The notes beneath the pieces were generated by a model. That model searched no databases and was not told where the DNA came from. It saw only the letters and a list, made by a program, of their open reading frames with translations. Made by a program: the position numbers and the translations under genes. Of a stretch of DNA of 64,000 bases, positions 9,219-18,613 are shown piece after piece. This stretch comes from Crocinitomicaceae bacterium (GTDB lineage: Bacteria; Bacteroidota; Bacteroidia; Flavobacteriales_D; Sanyastnellaceae), in NCBI GenBank assembly GCA_002700285.1, contig PACT01000009.1:23841-87840 (forward strand), given 5' to 3'. Every line of letters begins with the position of its first letter. The first letter of the stretch is position 1.

Positions 9219-10043
9219 ATGCAAGCATACGATGTAGAAAGTGATGATGGATTAAGTTTGAAAGTTCAGAAATGGAATGAAATTCAGGCCCCAACTCGCT
9301 CTCTAATAATTATTCACGGCTTGGGGGAACACCAAGATCGTTACAAACATGTTGCAGCGCATTTTATCAAAGATGGATACCAAGTATACAGCTATGATCA
9401 AAGGGGACATGGGAAATCTGAAGGCAGACGAGGACATTCACCTGGCATCTCCTCAAATATTCGGGATTTAGAACGTGTTATTGAAAGTATTCCGCACGAA
9501 AACCTATTCATCTACGGACACAGTTTTGGAGGCAATGTTCTCGCCAATTTTCTCATCACTAAAGATTGTGCATCCTTACGTGCAACAGTATTGACTGGAT
9601 CTTGGCTCAAACTCTTCAAAGAACCTTCTAAGTTCGATGTCGCTTTGGCGACTGTCATGAATAAAGTCTATCCCAAATACACTCAGGACAATCAACTCGT
9701 GCCCAATACACTGTCTAACATCGAAAAAGTAGCTGAAGACTACGTCAATGATCCCTTGGTCCATAATCAAATCACCGCTGGGCTATTTAAAAGCTTTCAT
9801 GCAAGTGGACTTTATGCCATCGAAAACGCATCAAATATATCAACGCCCACACTCGTCATACACGGCGCAGACGACATCATCACACACCCGAATGGCAGCA
9901 AACAATTGGCTGAGAGAATTGGCGAATTGGCAACACTTCGCATCTACGAAAACACACAACATGAACTCCACAATGACCACATTGTCAATGAAATGTTGTC
10001 AGACATAAGTCTGTGGTTTGCTGAAATAAAAGTCAATCAATAA
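9219..10043 (+). CDS. alpha/beta hydrolase, monoacylglycerol lipase/lysophospholipase-like
   Basis: A 274-residue alpha/beta hydrolase without a signal peptide. It has the oxyanion block IIHGLGEHQDRY (31-42), YDQRGHGKSEGRRGH (59-73) and the nucleophile elbow GHSFGG (100-105, Ser102). The acid is probably in VIHGADDIITHP and the histidine in NTQHELHND near the C-terminus. HGxGEHxxRY plus RGHGxSxGxRG is the standard signature of the monoglyceride lipase/Hydrolase_4 group. Likely reaction: hydrolysis of monoacylglycerol or lysophospholipid. It is divergent from glpK and 12 nt upstream of a sterol-desaturase-family gene. The 9158-9219 gap holds a 10-bp palindrome TTTTGCAAAA (9191-9200). Confidence 0.87.
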   Translation: MQAYDVESDDGLSLKVQKWNEIQAPTRSLIIIHGLGEHQDRYKHVAAHFIKDGYQVYSYDQRGHGKSEGRRGHSPGISSNIRDLERVIESIPHENLFIYGHSFGGNVLANFLITKDCASLRATVLTGSWLKLFKEPSKFDVALATVMNKVYPKYTQDNQLVPNTLSNIEKVAEDYVNDPLVHNQITAGLFKSFHASGLYAIENASNISTPTLVIHGADDIITHPNGSKQLAERIGELATLRIYENTQHELHNDHIVNEMLSDISLWFAEIKVNQ

Positions 10044-10055
10044 TACAGAAAAACC

Positions 10056-10943
10056 ATGGGAGACATTACAAACTACGCCATTCCGTTTTTCCTGTTCACA
10101 CTGTTGATTGAACTTTCGATAAGCCTCTATGGCAAAAGGAAATTTTACTCCAAAAACGACACGTTTGCAAGTCTGTCGATGGGCATAGGAAGCATCGTTT
10201 TCTCATTGTTATCAAAGGGCATTAAGTTCACTGTATTCACATTTCTGTATACTTATCGAATTGTTGACATTCCCATGCTGTGGTGGGGGTTTATCCTCCT
10301 CCTACTTGCTGACGATTTTGCGTATTACTGGTTCCACAGAATTAGCCATCGCATGCGTTACTTCTGGGCATCACATGTCGTACATCACTCCTCTCAGAAA
10401 TACAATCTTTCTACTGCCCTACGGCAAACCTGGACAGGTGAACTGTCCGGATCCTTCATGTTTTACGCTTGGATGCCATTGGTCGGGTTTGAACCTATTT
10501 GGATCCTCACAGCCCAGTCTACAAGTCTGATCTATCAATACTGGATTCACACAGAAATGATAGGCAAACTCCCGAGATGGTTTGAATTCATCTTCAACAC
10601 CCCTTCTCATCACAGAGTGCACCACGGAAGTGACTTGAAATACTTGGACATGAATTATGCTGGAATCTTGATAATTTGGGATAGAATGTTTGGCACATTT
10701 ATCAAAGAAACAGACACCCCTAAATACGGTTTGGTAAAAAACATCAACACCTACAACCCTGCACGCATTGCATTTATTGAGTGGGGGCAGGTAATACAAG
10801 ACGTTTTGAGCGCGCCTGGACTATATAACAAATTCCTGTATGTATTCGGACCTCCTGGATGGAGTCACGACGGTTCATCATTCACAACAGATGAAATGAA
10901 AGCCGAATCAGAAAAGCAACACAAGACTACCTCTCCCACTTGA
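10056..10943 (+). CDS. sterol desaturase / fatty acid hydroxylase family membrane protein
   Basis: Integral membrane di-iron oxygenase of 295 residues. The histidine clusters are complete: HRISH (94-98), HVVHH (107-111), HTEM (165) and NTPSHHRVHHG (181-191). Several hydrophobic segments surround them. Known for the family: O2-dependent hydroxylation or desaturation of lipids, including sterols, fatty acids, alkylglycerols and carotenoids (CrtZ-like). The substrate cannot be assigned. The closest look-alikes are the bacterial sterol desaturase family and alkylglycerol-monooxygenase-like proteins, not the shorter CrtZ hydroxylases. It lies 12 nt after the lipase-like gene, which hints at lipid metabolism. 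Its last 17 nt overlap the convergent glycosyltransferase gene. Confidence 0.85.
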   Translation: MGDITNYAIPFFLFTLLIELSISLYGKRKFYSKNDTFASLSMGIGSIVFSLLSKGIKFTVFTFLYTYRIVDIPMLWWGFILLLLADDFAYYWFHRISHRMRYFWASHVVHHSSQKYNLSTALRQTWTGELSGSFMFYAWMPLVGFEPIWILTAQSTSLIYQYWIHTEMIGKLPRWFEFIFNTPSHHRVHHGSDLKYLDMNYAGILIIWDRMFGTFIKETDTPKYGLVKNINTYNPARIAFIEWGQVIQDVLSAPGLYNKFLYVFGPPGWSHDGSSFTTDEMKAESEKQHKTTSPT

Positions 10944-12006
10944 TTTTTCTGTACTGATCTAACTTGAGCAGCTGTGCCAAGTAAGACAGAACCAATCTTA
11001 AAGTCTCACCTACAAACTTCGGCCGCCAGAGTAAAAGCACAAAAAGCAGTGCCGCTGAGGTTCCGAAATGCCACACGCGAACGTTGTCCTCAAACATAGC
11101 AACAAACGAAGCAACAAGGAAGAGAACAGGCATGACATACTTCATGTATTTCTGCCCATAAAGAAAAATAAATTGCTTTAAACCTATGCTGATAATCAGA
11201 GACTTATGTTCCCGAAGAAGCTGCACGAGTCCAGCTGTGATTCGACCTTGACGTCTGCCACTGTAGAACAGGTCCCAGTTGACATCATTCACGATTGCCC
11301 TTGGTTCAAGGAGGACACGCTTGCCTGCCTTCATCACGTCAAGCGCTCTGACAAGGTCGTCAAGTATCAAATCTGTGGGGAGAACCGAAGTGAGTGACTT
11401 TCTGATGACATAAAGTGCGCCGCACATCCCTGTGGTCGATCCTTTTCTGCTTTCGCGATGTTTCAAACCATTCATAAGTCGCCGCGTTGGAGACGCATCA
11501 CCCTCAAGTTCAAGCTGACTCGTGACAGCGCCAACGTTGGGGTCTGAGAGATGAGATAACAAGAAGGACACCGCATTTTTTGAAAATGTTTGCCGTACAT
11601 CAGAACAGAGAAGAAGCGGGTACTTAGTCAGCGAAATTGCATGATTCAAAGCATTTGGCTTCCCCTGTCTGTCAGTTATTAAATTATAGATTATTAGACT
11701 TTTATCAGCTAAGTCTTGAAGTATTTTATTAGACCCATCATCTGACCCATCGGACACGACAATGATCTCGTACTTAGAGATCTCAGCGTCCTGAAATTGT
11801 GCGATGATTTCATAGACTTTCCTACTTATGTGCTTGGACTCATTGTGACACGCAATCACCGCTGAGATTCCATCGAGCGCACGTGGGGATCTTGAATCAA
11901 CAAGTGAACTGGGCTGAACATCAGGCAGAATAAAAAGTCCCAAGAAATAATCCATAGCTGGAAGGATTATTAATGCCAAAACGATCAGATAGAGTATAAG
12001 TATCAT
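10927..12006 (-). CDS. membrane glycosyltransferase family 2
   Basis: A 359-residue inner-membrane GT2 enzyme with one N-terminal helix and about two C-terminal helices. The catalytic core has VIACHNESKHI, IIVVSDGSDDGS, a D-x-R variant of the usual DxD region (LLCSDVRQTF), LILDDLV and a RRQGRITAG block equivalent to the Q/RxxRW acceptor motif of processive synthases. The layout resembles short BcsA/HasA/IcaA-like synthases or undecaprenyl-phosphate glycosyltransferases. Product unknown, probably an envelope or capsule polysaccharide step. A GreA-like gene is 18 nt upstream on the same strand. The stop overlaps the convergent desaturase gene by 17 nt. Confidence 0.87.
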   Translation of the reverse strand: MILILYLIVLALIILPAMDYFLGLFILPDVQPSSLVDSRSPRALDGISAVIACHNESKHISRKVYEIIAQFQDAEISKYEIIVVSDGSDDGSNKILQDLADKSLIIYNLITDRQGKPNALNHAISLTKYPLLLCSDVRQTFSKNAVSFLLSHLSDPNVGAVTSQLELEGDASPTRRLMNGLKHRESRKGSTTGMCGALYVIRKSLTSVLPTDLILDDLVRALDVMKAGKRVLLEPRAIVNDVNWDLFYSGRRQGRITAGLVQLLREHKSLIISIGLKQFIFLYGQKYMKYVMPVLFLVASFVAMFEDNVRVWHFGTSAALLFVLLLWRPKFVGETLRLVLSYLAQLLKLDQYRKIKWER

Positions 12007-12024
12007 TACTTGTACAAATCTACC

Positions 12025-12483
12025 TTACACAACATCAATGATTTCAATATTTCTGCCTTGAAAGTTGATCATTTGACCTTTTTGCTTCCCCATCATAGCT
12101 ATTCCCAATGGTGACCCCCCAGATATTGCATAGCAATCATCACCCAGAACATTCACTTTACCTAGACCTATCGAAATAAAATAATTGCCTTGATTTGTCA
12201 CGACGAGTGCCCCAAGCTGCACGGAGGTAAAATCAATGTCCAATGAAATTTTTGACAGTTCATTTTTCAAAAACTGTGCTTTATGAAGTTGAGCAGTACT
12301 GAGCGCAAGTTCTCTCTCCATCATCGCCCTACCCGTTTCATGCTTGTCTCCAGCAGTACTTTTCGTAGCCGTATTCTTAGACTCTGTTGTGGCATCGATC
12401 GCGGAAGATGCTGAATTTAATTTCTCACCTACAAGCGAATACAGCTCTGCCAAAAACAATTCTTTTAATTCTTTATCATTCAC
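12025..12483 (-). CDS. GreA/GreB-type transcript cleavage factor family protein
   Basis: A 152-residue protein. The N-terminal half is helical and charged (MNDKELKELFLAELYSLVGE, then ERELALSTAQLHKAQFLKNE), like a coiled-coil. The C-terminal part (about 85-152) contains LGALVVTNQGNYFISIGLG and the closing block SGGSPLGIAMMGKQKGQMIN, matching the GreA/GreB C-terminal domain signature SPlGxallGkkxGd. Classical GreA is close to 158 residues, and this protein diverges from it at the N-terminus. The acidic tip residues needed for cleavage stimulation are not obvious, so it may bind RNA polymerase without classical Gre activity. It is upstream of the GT2 gene (18 nt). Confidence 0.72.
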   Translation of the reverse strand: MNDKELKELFLAELYSLVGEKLNSASSAIDATTESKNTATKSTAGDKHETGRAMMERELALSTAQLHKAQFLKNELSKISLDIDFTSVQLGALVVTNQGNYFISIGLGKVNVLGDDCYAISGGSPLGIAMMGKQKGQMINFQGRNIEIIDVV

Positions 12484-12565
12484 ATTACAAAACTACATGT
12501 AGCGCCCCAAAAGAATCGTAAATTTATGCCTCTCACAAAAAAGATATAAAAACAAGCTCGACACC

Positions 12566-15500
12566 ATGACATTTAGAATAATCATTTATTCATTTGCCCT
12601 AGTCTTTTCTATCAAATGCGCAGCTCAACATGTACCGCAGACAAGCTACATGGTACGGTCAGACATGCCCGATTGGGCCCAAAAAATGTACTCTGGGGAG
12701 GATGTCGTACAGGATGTACGAGCAGGGTACGAGATTTGGCAAGCAGAAAACCCAACGATAAAAAATCAGCACACACAATTCTACAAGCGTTGGATGAGGC
12801 AAATGCAATGGCCTCTTGTTCAACTCGAATCAGCGTATATTGAAAAGACTGAACGCACGAAAAACGACAGATCCTCGAGATCGGGCAGTTGGACTGAGCT
12901 TGGCCCTTGGCATTATGATCCTGAAGTGGCAATGTACTTCGAGGTACAATCACCTGGCGCTTGCCATGTATATACTGTTGAACAAGCCCATTCAAATCCT
13001 GACATCGTTTACTGTGGAACTGCAACAGCAGGCATGTATCGATCTGAAGACAAAGGCTTGAATTGGAATTTAATCTCTGGACACCTCCCCGAAACGAGCG
13101 TATACAGCATTGCAATTTCTAATACGGATGCCGATCTTGTTTTTCTCGGATCTGGAAATGGGGCGTTATACAGATCTGAAAACGGCGGCGTGAGCTGGAC
13201 GACGTGCGGTGATGTAACTTTTCAGAATACGTCAAGATGGTATCGAACGCTTATGTTCACCGATATGGGTCTTTTTGCTGCAACAGATCATGGACTCTGG
13301 TTTTCTGACGATTTGGGCAATACGATGTCGCTTATTTCCAGTGGTGAATTTATGGAGCTTGAACAACATCCCACTGACACAAATATAATTTACACCGTCA
13401 AACTTCAAGGAGGAGGAACGCGATTTATGAAATCGACAGATGGGGGAATGAACTTTCAATATGTGGGTTTAGGCTGGCCAATCACACCGAGTGGAAGTGA
13501 ACAAAAAAGGACAGAAATTGCCGTTACAGAAGCAGATCCAAATGCCGTTTTTGCATTAGCCGCTGGGGAGACCCCTGAAGGTGGAGGGCTATACGGTTAC
13601 TATGTATCCTATGATGCAGGGGAGACTTTTGAAATGGCCTGTTGTGGCGATTCACCTGGTGGTCCATGGCTTGCTGAAACGAACCCGAATATTCTCGGAT
13701 GGGGCGAGGATGGTTCGAGCGACGGCGGACAGTATTACTATGACTTGGCTCTGGGGGCATCTCCCACTGATGTCAACAAACAATTTGGTGCGGGGATCTG
13801 TGTTTGGAGAACCGAATCGGCAGGAGAATCATGGGATTTGAATGCGCATTGGGTCACCTGGGCAGGAGAGTTCACGTCCGACCGATACACGCACGCCGAT
13901 GTACATGATGTGAAGTTTTTCACTCAAAACAATGGAGACGTAGACATGTGGGTCGCTTCTGACGGAGGACTTTACTACTCTTCAGACGAAGGAGATCACA
14001 TTGAACCTCGGATGTACGGACTTCACGGAACAGATTTTTGGGGTTGGCAAGCCGGTTGGCGTGCAAACAATGTGATGCTTGGGGGCACTTACCACAACGG
14101 AACGCTGATTCGAAATGACGGCCTTTATTATCACGGAAATCCAGTTGAAAATGCTGGCGACAATGCACCAAGTGACACGAGCGGAGGCTGGTTGGCAGAG
14201 CTTGCTGGAGACAACTTCAGGGGGTTTGTAAACCCTGGCAATCCCTCTGTGGGATATCACGATGGCGGCGCATTTAAATTTTCAGAAGAACGGTTCGAGA
14301 GAATCTCCAACCTTGCGTTTGACAACTCTAAAAATCCAAACACCTCATACTGGTTTGGAGAATATGGAAATTTCGAGTGGGATCCCATATGCTACAATCG
14401 ATTTTATTCTCCTGTTGGATCTGAACTTTGGAGGACAGACAATGGAGGATCATCTTGGACATTGATTCATGACTTCGGGGGAGAGAAAATTATCTCTGTC
14501 CAAATACCTCCAAGCACTCCGAGCACCATTTATGTAAGTCACAAACAGAACGGATCACTTTGGCGCATCCACAGATCGACCGATTGGGGAGAGACATGGG
14601 AAAACATTTCGCTCAACAATGCAGAATCCAATTTCAATACAGAAAGAGCTATTTATTTGGACACCGACGGCGTATCTGCTGACAGACTCTATGCCATATT
14701 ATTAGGCACACAAGATGATTACAGTGTGTTTCAAAGTCAAGACGCTGGAGAAAGTTGGCAAAACCTCACGACAGACATCCTTGATGAAGAACACGTCATA
14801 TCTATTGCACACCAGCGAGGGACTGAAGGAGGACTGTATCTCGGGACGACAAGAGCTGTCTATTACAGAGACGACTCAATGTCGGACTGGGAGCTTTACA
14901 ACACAGGCCTGCCAATCATCACACCTGCTACATTTCTTCAACCTGACTATTGTGGCGAAGCGATTAGAACAGCTGGCAGCAGAAGTGTACACGAGAGCCC
15001 ATTCTACGGCCCCTCGTCTGTCGTAGCCGGGTTTATGGCTGACAGAACAGAGATAAATTTGGCGTCGCCATGCACAACACCTCCCGTTCATTTTACCGAT
15101 GTGAGTGTGGCAAAATGTGAGGGTACGGAATATGTTTGGACTTTTGAAGGTGGAGAACCCTCCGAAGCAACTGGCCCAAACGCATACGTGAACTACACCG
15201 AACCTGGAAGCTACAATGTATCACTCTCGGTTACACAGTCTGACGGGGGGACAGGAAGTGTTACGATGAACGATGTGATCAATGTCGTCTCAGATGACGT
15301 TGTGCCCTCAGAAGGCTTTAATGAAGACTTTGATGGTGCGGCCTTCCCTCCTCTTAACTGGAGAATGGAAACTCCGGGACATCCTTGGGAACATGGCTAC
15401 GACCTACTTGACGAAACAAACGGGGTGGCGCAATTTCCAAACTATTGGGTTCAGACTGAAGGGGCCTACGACATGCTTATCACACCTGGATTCAATCCCA

Positions 15501-16072
15501 CACAAATCGCGCAAATCAGTTTTGATTACGCCCACATGCAGTACGCGAATAATGTGGATGGGTTAGAGGTTTGGGTCAAGTTATCGGGAGAAGACGAATG
15601 GAGTCTTGTTTGGGAGAGATATGGCGCTGACTTAAGTGTGGAAGGTTGCTACACCTGGTTTTGGTATGACACCGAAGGGGAAACCGTCTGGGAGACTGTG
15701 ACCCTAGAGGCCCCTGACCACTGGAGCACAAGCAGTGCGACTTGTGGTGAGATTGCGTTTGTCAATGTCGGGGGGTATGGAAATCACATATGGATAGACA
15801 ACGTCAACGTGGGTGAAGTTGTGGGTGTTGAAACTCCCAATCAACCTTCTGACGACCTGATCATATATCCCAACCCTTCACAAGGCATGTTCAATGTGAT
15901 TCATAAAAACAAAGTGGAAGATGTAAGGTATTCCGTTTTTAATTCAGTGGGTGCTGTCGTACAAACTGGCAATTGTGAAAAATCATTTCAAATAGATTTG
16001 GCAGACATGCCCTCTGGCCTTTATCTCTTGAGCATCCCAGGACAACCTACAAAGCCTATGGTCATTCGTTGA
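12566..16072 (+). CDS. very large T9SS-secreted sortilin/BNR-repeat protein with PKD and adhesin-like domains
   Basis: An 1168-residue secreted protein. Signal peptide (residues 1-20, ending near CAAQ). Residues ~120-830 form sortilin/VPS10-like BNR repeats with many copies of S-x-D-x-G-x-x-W (for example SEDKGLNWN, SENGGVSWT, STDWGETWE, SQDAGESWQ), so beta-propellers. A PKD domain follows (VHFTDVSVAKCEGTEYVWTF), then a cleaved-adhesin/MAM-like module starting EDFDGAAFPPLNWRME. The C-terminal T9SS type A domain starts LIIYPNPSQGMFNV. Likely cell-surface or released, for adhesion or polymer binding; no catalytic motif was seen. The stop overlaps the convergent AlgX-like gene by 11 nt. Confidence 0.9.
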   Translation: MTFRIIIYSFALVFSIKCAAQHVPQTSYMVRSDMPDWAQKMYSGEDVVQDVRAGYEIWQAENPTIKNQHTQFYKRWMRQMQWPLVQLESAYIEKTERTKNDRSSRSGSWTELGPWHYDPEVAMYFEVQSPGACHVYTVEQAHSNPDIVYCGTATAGMYRSEDKGLNWNLISGHLPETSVYSIAISNTDADLVFLGSGNGALYRSENGGVSWTTCGDVTFQNTSRWYRTLMFTDMGLFAATDHGLWFSDDLGNTMSLISSGEFMELEQHPTDTNIIYTVKLQGGGTRFMKSTDGGMNFQYVGLGWPITPSGSEQKRTEIAVTEADPNAVFALAAGETPEGGGLYGYYVSYDAGETFEMACCGDSPGGPWLAETNPNILGWGEDGSSDGGQYYYDLALGASPTDVNKQFGAGICVWRTESAGESWDLNAHWVTWAGEFTSDRYTHADVHDVKFFTQNNGDVDMWVASDGGLYYSSDEGDHIEPRMYGLHGTDFWGWQAGWRANNVMLGGTYHNGTLIRNDGLYYHGNPVENAGDNAPSDTSGGWLAELAGDNFRGFVNPGNPSVGYHDGGAFKFSEERFERISNLAFDNSKNPNTSYWFGEYGNFEWDPICYNRFYSPVGSELWRTDNGGSSWTLIHDFGGEKIISVQIPPSTPSTIYVSHKQNGSLWRIHRSTDWGETWENISLNNAESNFNTERAIYLDTDGVSADRLYAILLGTQDDYSVFQSQDAGESWQNLTTDILDEEHVISIAHQRGTEGGLYLGTTRAVYYRDDSMSDWELYNTGLPIITPATFLQPDYCGEAIRTAGSRSVHESPFYGPSSVVAGFMADRTEINLASPCTTPPVHFTDVSVAKCEGTEYVWTFEGGEPSEATGPNAYVNYTEPGSYNVSLSVTQSDGGTGSVTMNDVINVVSDDVVPSEGFNEDFDGAAFPPLNWRMETPGHPWEHGYDLLDETNGVAQFPNYWVQTEGAYDMLITPGFNPTQIAQISFDYAHMQYANNVDGLEVWVKLSGEDEWSLVWERYGADLSVEGCYTWFWYDTEGETVWETVTLEAPDHWSTSSATCGEIAFVNVGGYGNHIWIDNVNVGEVVGVETPNQPSDDLIIYPNPSQGMFNVIHKNKVEDVRYSVFNSVGAVVQTGNCEKSFQIDLADMPSGLYLLSIPGQPTKPMVIR

Positions 16073-17186
16073 TAGGAACTGTAAAATGAAATGGGAAGCG
16101 AGGCAGATTGGCATCTGTTGACAAGAGAACTACAGCGTCAAAAGATGATATAACCGCTTCAAATTCGTCACGGTCCGAAAATCCGTGAACCGATTGAGGA
16201 GTGGCCCCTTTTTCTTCAATCTTAGGACCATGGACTCCGGCATTGTAGAACCAAAACTCACTTGATCTATATCCATGACTCAACAAGCCTCTATTGACAG
16301 GGCCCCATGCGTAGCTGTCTCCCATAATTAATACTCTAGGTCGAGACGCTGCGAGAACTTCCTCCCAATGGGTATCATAATACTTTGTTTCGAGATCCTC
16401 CAAATCACGCCAAAGATTGAGTCCGTTTTCGATATCCTCATCCGTTCCCTCCATGACAAAGGATGTATACGTCTCATCAATCACCAAGCGCGCTGGCTTG
16501 AGACTGTCGGGAAGGATTGTTACCAATGCATCAGACATTAAATTGATGGCCTCGACTTGCACCCACTCACACCAGTGAATTCCGTTTTTCGGAAACACAT
16601 TTGGGACCTCAGCAAAATGACTCTGAAGATCTAAAACATTGAGCTTTTCATTTGCAACACGCGCCCAAACGTCAAACATCCTGTCTTCTACAATCCCCTC
16701 ATTTTCTAGGAAACGAAGTGGCAGAAACTCCCGGAAATAACTTCCCTTTCCAGGAGCGAGAACGACTAAGAAGGGCACACCCGAAGCGTTAGAAAGCGCT
16801 GATATCCTGTCGACCCTGTCCACAACCGAATCTGTAGGAATTGAGTCCAAACCCAAGGCCGCTAAAATATAATTTTCTTCAAATAAATACCCTTCTTGCC
16901 CAGCTATCACGGAGCGTGCATGCTGCTCGGAGAAAATAGAATAATCGATTTCATTGCGAGTTCTTATCGCCACTCCTTTCAGAAGGAAATTCGTTCTTAA
17001 ATATTCATCAACACCATGTTGAAAATCGCCATTCCAAATAGATTGAACAGACACTTCAGGCATGGGCAATTTCGTCGATTCACCATGTAAGGGATGCGGC
17101 TCTTTCAGCCCAAAAACATCTGAAAGCCAAGACACATTCAACATTAGAAGAATGACCAGAATCATTATTTGGGCTGACCTACTCAT
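16062..17186 (-). CDS. AlgJ/AlgX-like (DHHW family) O-acetyltransferase partner
   Basis: A 374-residue protein with an N-terminal membrane anchor (MSRSAQIMILVILLMLNVSW). It carries the AlgX/AlgJ SGNH features: FLVVLAPGKGSYFREFLP, the histidine block NGIHWCEWVQVEA and the nucleophile block VLIMGDSYAWGP. Known role in relatives: acetylation of exopolysaccharide in the periplasm with an MBOAT partner. The start codon overlaps the MBOAT stop by 1 nt (TAATG), so the two are translationally coupled. Its polymer substrate is unknown. It differs in sequence from the SGNH partner at 5.3 kb, so the two pairs are not recent duplicates. Confidence 0.87.
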   Translation of the reverse strand: MSRSAQIMILVILLMLNVSWLSDVFGLKEPHPLHGESTKLPMPEVSVQSIWNGDFQHGVDEYLRTNFLLKGVAIRTRNEIDYSIFSEQHARSVIAGQEGYLFEENYILAALGLDSIPTDSVVDRVDRISALSNASGVPFLVVLAPGKGSYFREFLPLRFLENEGIVEDRMFDVWARVANEKLNVLDLQSHFAEVPNVFPKNGIHWCEWVQVEAINLMSDALVTILPDSLKPARLVIDETYTSFVMEGTDEDIENGLNLWRDLEDLETKYYDTHWEEVLAASRPRVLIMGDSYAWGPVNRGLLSHGYRSSEFWFYNAGVHGPKIEEKGATPQSVHGFSDRDEFEAVISSFDAVVLLSTDANLPRFPFHFTVPINE

Positions 17187-18580
17187 TAGAATCTAAAGTA
17201 AATAAAAGGATTGAAGTCTGATCCAGCGAGATAACTGACACTCAAAAGAAACATCGCTACGCCCACACCTGCCATACGTAAAGGGCGAGAATCATCCAAT
17301 TTAAATGTGTCATAGAGGGCTGTTGAGGAGAATATAAATGACGCAAACAAAACGAATATTTCTCTGGCCTTAAGGAATGACAACTCCTGAGCCCAAATCT
17401 CAAGAGACATGATTTCTCCGTTGAACATTTGACTGAAGAAGCTGAGCGCAAGATCGAAGTCTTCAATGGCAAAAAACACCCACCCTACAACGACAAAGCC
17501 GAAAGTGATGGTTCTGGATAAAACGTTTGGAAGTTGCTTTAATAAATCACGTAGGAAAATCCTATCTAAAATTAAAAATACACCATGATACAAACCCCAT
17601 ATTAAAAAATTCCAAGAAGCGCCATGCCACAATCCACTGACCGCAAAAACGAGAACCAAGTTCATGTAAAGTCGCGCATTGCTGCTTACCCTATTCCCGC
17701 CCAAAGGGATGTACAAATAATCTTTCATCCACGAACTAAGTGTGATGTGCCATCTTCTCCAGAAATCAGTGATGCTAGTTGCGCGATAGGGTTGTCTGAA
17801 ATTCTCCGGAAACTTAAATCCAAGCATCCTCCCAAGACCTATCGCCATATCCGAATACCCTGAGAAATCAAAATATATTTGGAATGTAAACGCGAAAATG
17901 GCAATGCATGCATGGGGGGCACTCCACCCCTCAAACCCTCCTGCTACCACTGCAATATCCAGCGGAAAAACCGAGGCCAAAGTGTTTGCAATCAACACTT
18001 TTTTCGAAAGGCCCAACGCAAATCTATAAAATCCATTTAACCAATCAGCGTTCGCTACAGTTCGCTTCCGCAACGCCTTCTCCACTTCTGTAAACCTTAC
18101 GATCGGGCCAGCAATCATTTGAGGGAAGCTCAAGATATACACGAGGTATTCATTCAACTTTTTCAGGGGTTTTACCGTTTGTCTATGAACATCTAATGAA
18201 TAGCTCAAAGATTGAAACGAGAAAAAGGAGATTCCAATGGGGAGGGCGACTTCAGACCACTCAAAATGATTCGGAGCGATGTTTTCAACGATGAAATTTG
18301 CGTACTTAAAATACACCAGCAGTCCCACATTTAAGATGACAGAAGCGCTCACTGCCCTAACCCTCTTGCTCCCACTCAACTTATCCAGCTCTCGCACCAA
18401 ATAAAAATTGACGACACAGCTGATGAGTAAAATTGGCAAAAACGACATCGCCCCCCACGCATAAAAGATGACAGAAGCTATGAGCAAAATGGCATTCTGA
18501 AATTTCGACCCCCCAAGTCTATACGCCACCAGAAAAGGGGGCAAAAAGTAGAGAAGGAAAGTGATACTCGAAAAAACCAT
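17186..18580 (-). CDS. MBOAT family O-acyltransferase (second copy)
   Basis: A 464-residue polytopic membrane protein. The correct start is the ATG at 18580 (MVFSSITFLLYFLPPFLVAY). The frame is open further upstream to 18955, but that part lies antisense in the divergent esterase gene and is not MBOAT-like. Motifs: LPIGISFFSFQSLSYSLDVH, DFWRRWHITLSSWMKDYLYI and GLWHGASWNFLIWG with the conserved histidine. It acts in acyl transfer to an extracellular polymer with the AlgX-like protein, whose gene starts at its stop codon. The intergenic space to the esterase gene is only about 33 nt, so the divergent promoters must overlap. Confidence 0.94.
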   Translation of the reverse strand: MVFSSITFLLYFLPPFLVAYRLGGSKFQNAILLIASVIFYAWGAMSFLPILLISCVVNFYLVRELDKLSGSKRVRAVSASVILNVGLLVYFKYANFIVENIAPNHFEWSEVALPIGISFFSFQSLSYSLDVHRQTVKPLKKLNEYLVYILSFPQMIAGPIVRFTEVEKALRKRTVANADWLNGFYRFALGLSKKVLIANTLASVFPLDIAVVAGGFEGWSAPHACIAIFAFTFQIYFDFSGYSDMAIGLGRMLGFKFPENFRQPYRATSITDFWRRWHITLSSWMKDYLYIPLGGNRVSSNARLYMNLVLVFAVSGLWHGASWNFLIWGLYHGVFLILDRIFLRDLLKQLPNVLSRTITFGFVVVGWVFFAIEDFDLALSFFSQMFNGEIMSLEIWAQELSFLKAREIFVLFASFIFSSTALYDTFKLDDSRPLRMAGVGVAMFLLSVSYLAGSDFNPFIYFRF

Positions 18581-18613
18581 TGCGCGATAATACAACGATT
18601 GGTATATTGTATC

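Noticed and set aside
12612..13115. Minus-strand open frame of 167 residues
   Set aside because: Shadow of the sortilin-repeat gene; composition is Cys/Ser/Arg rich and without domain features.
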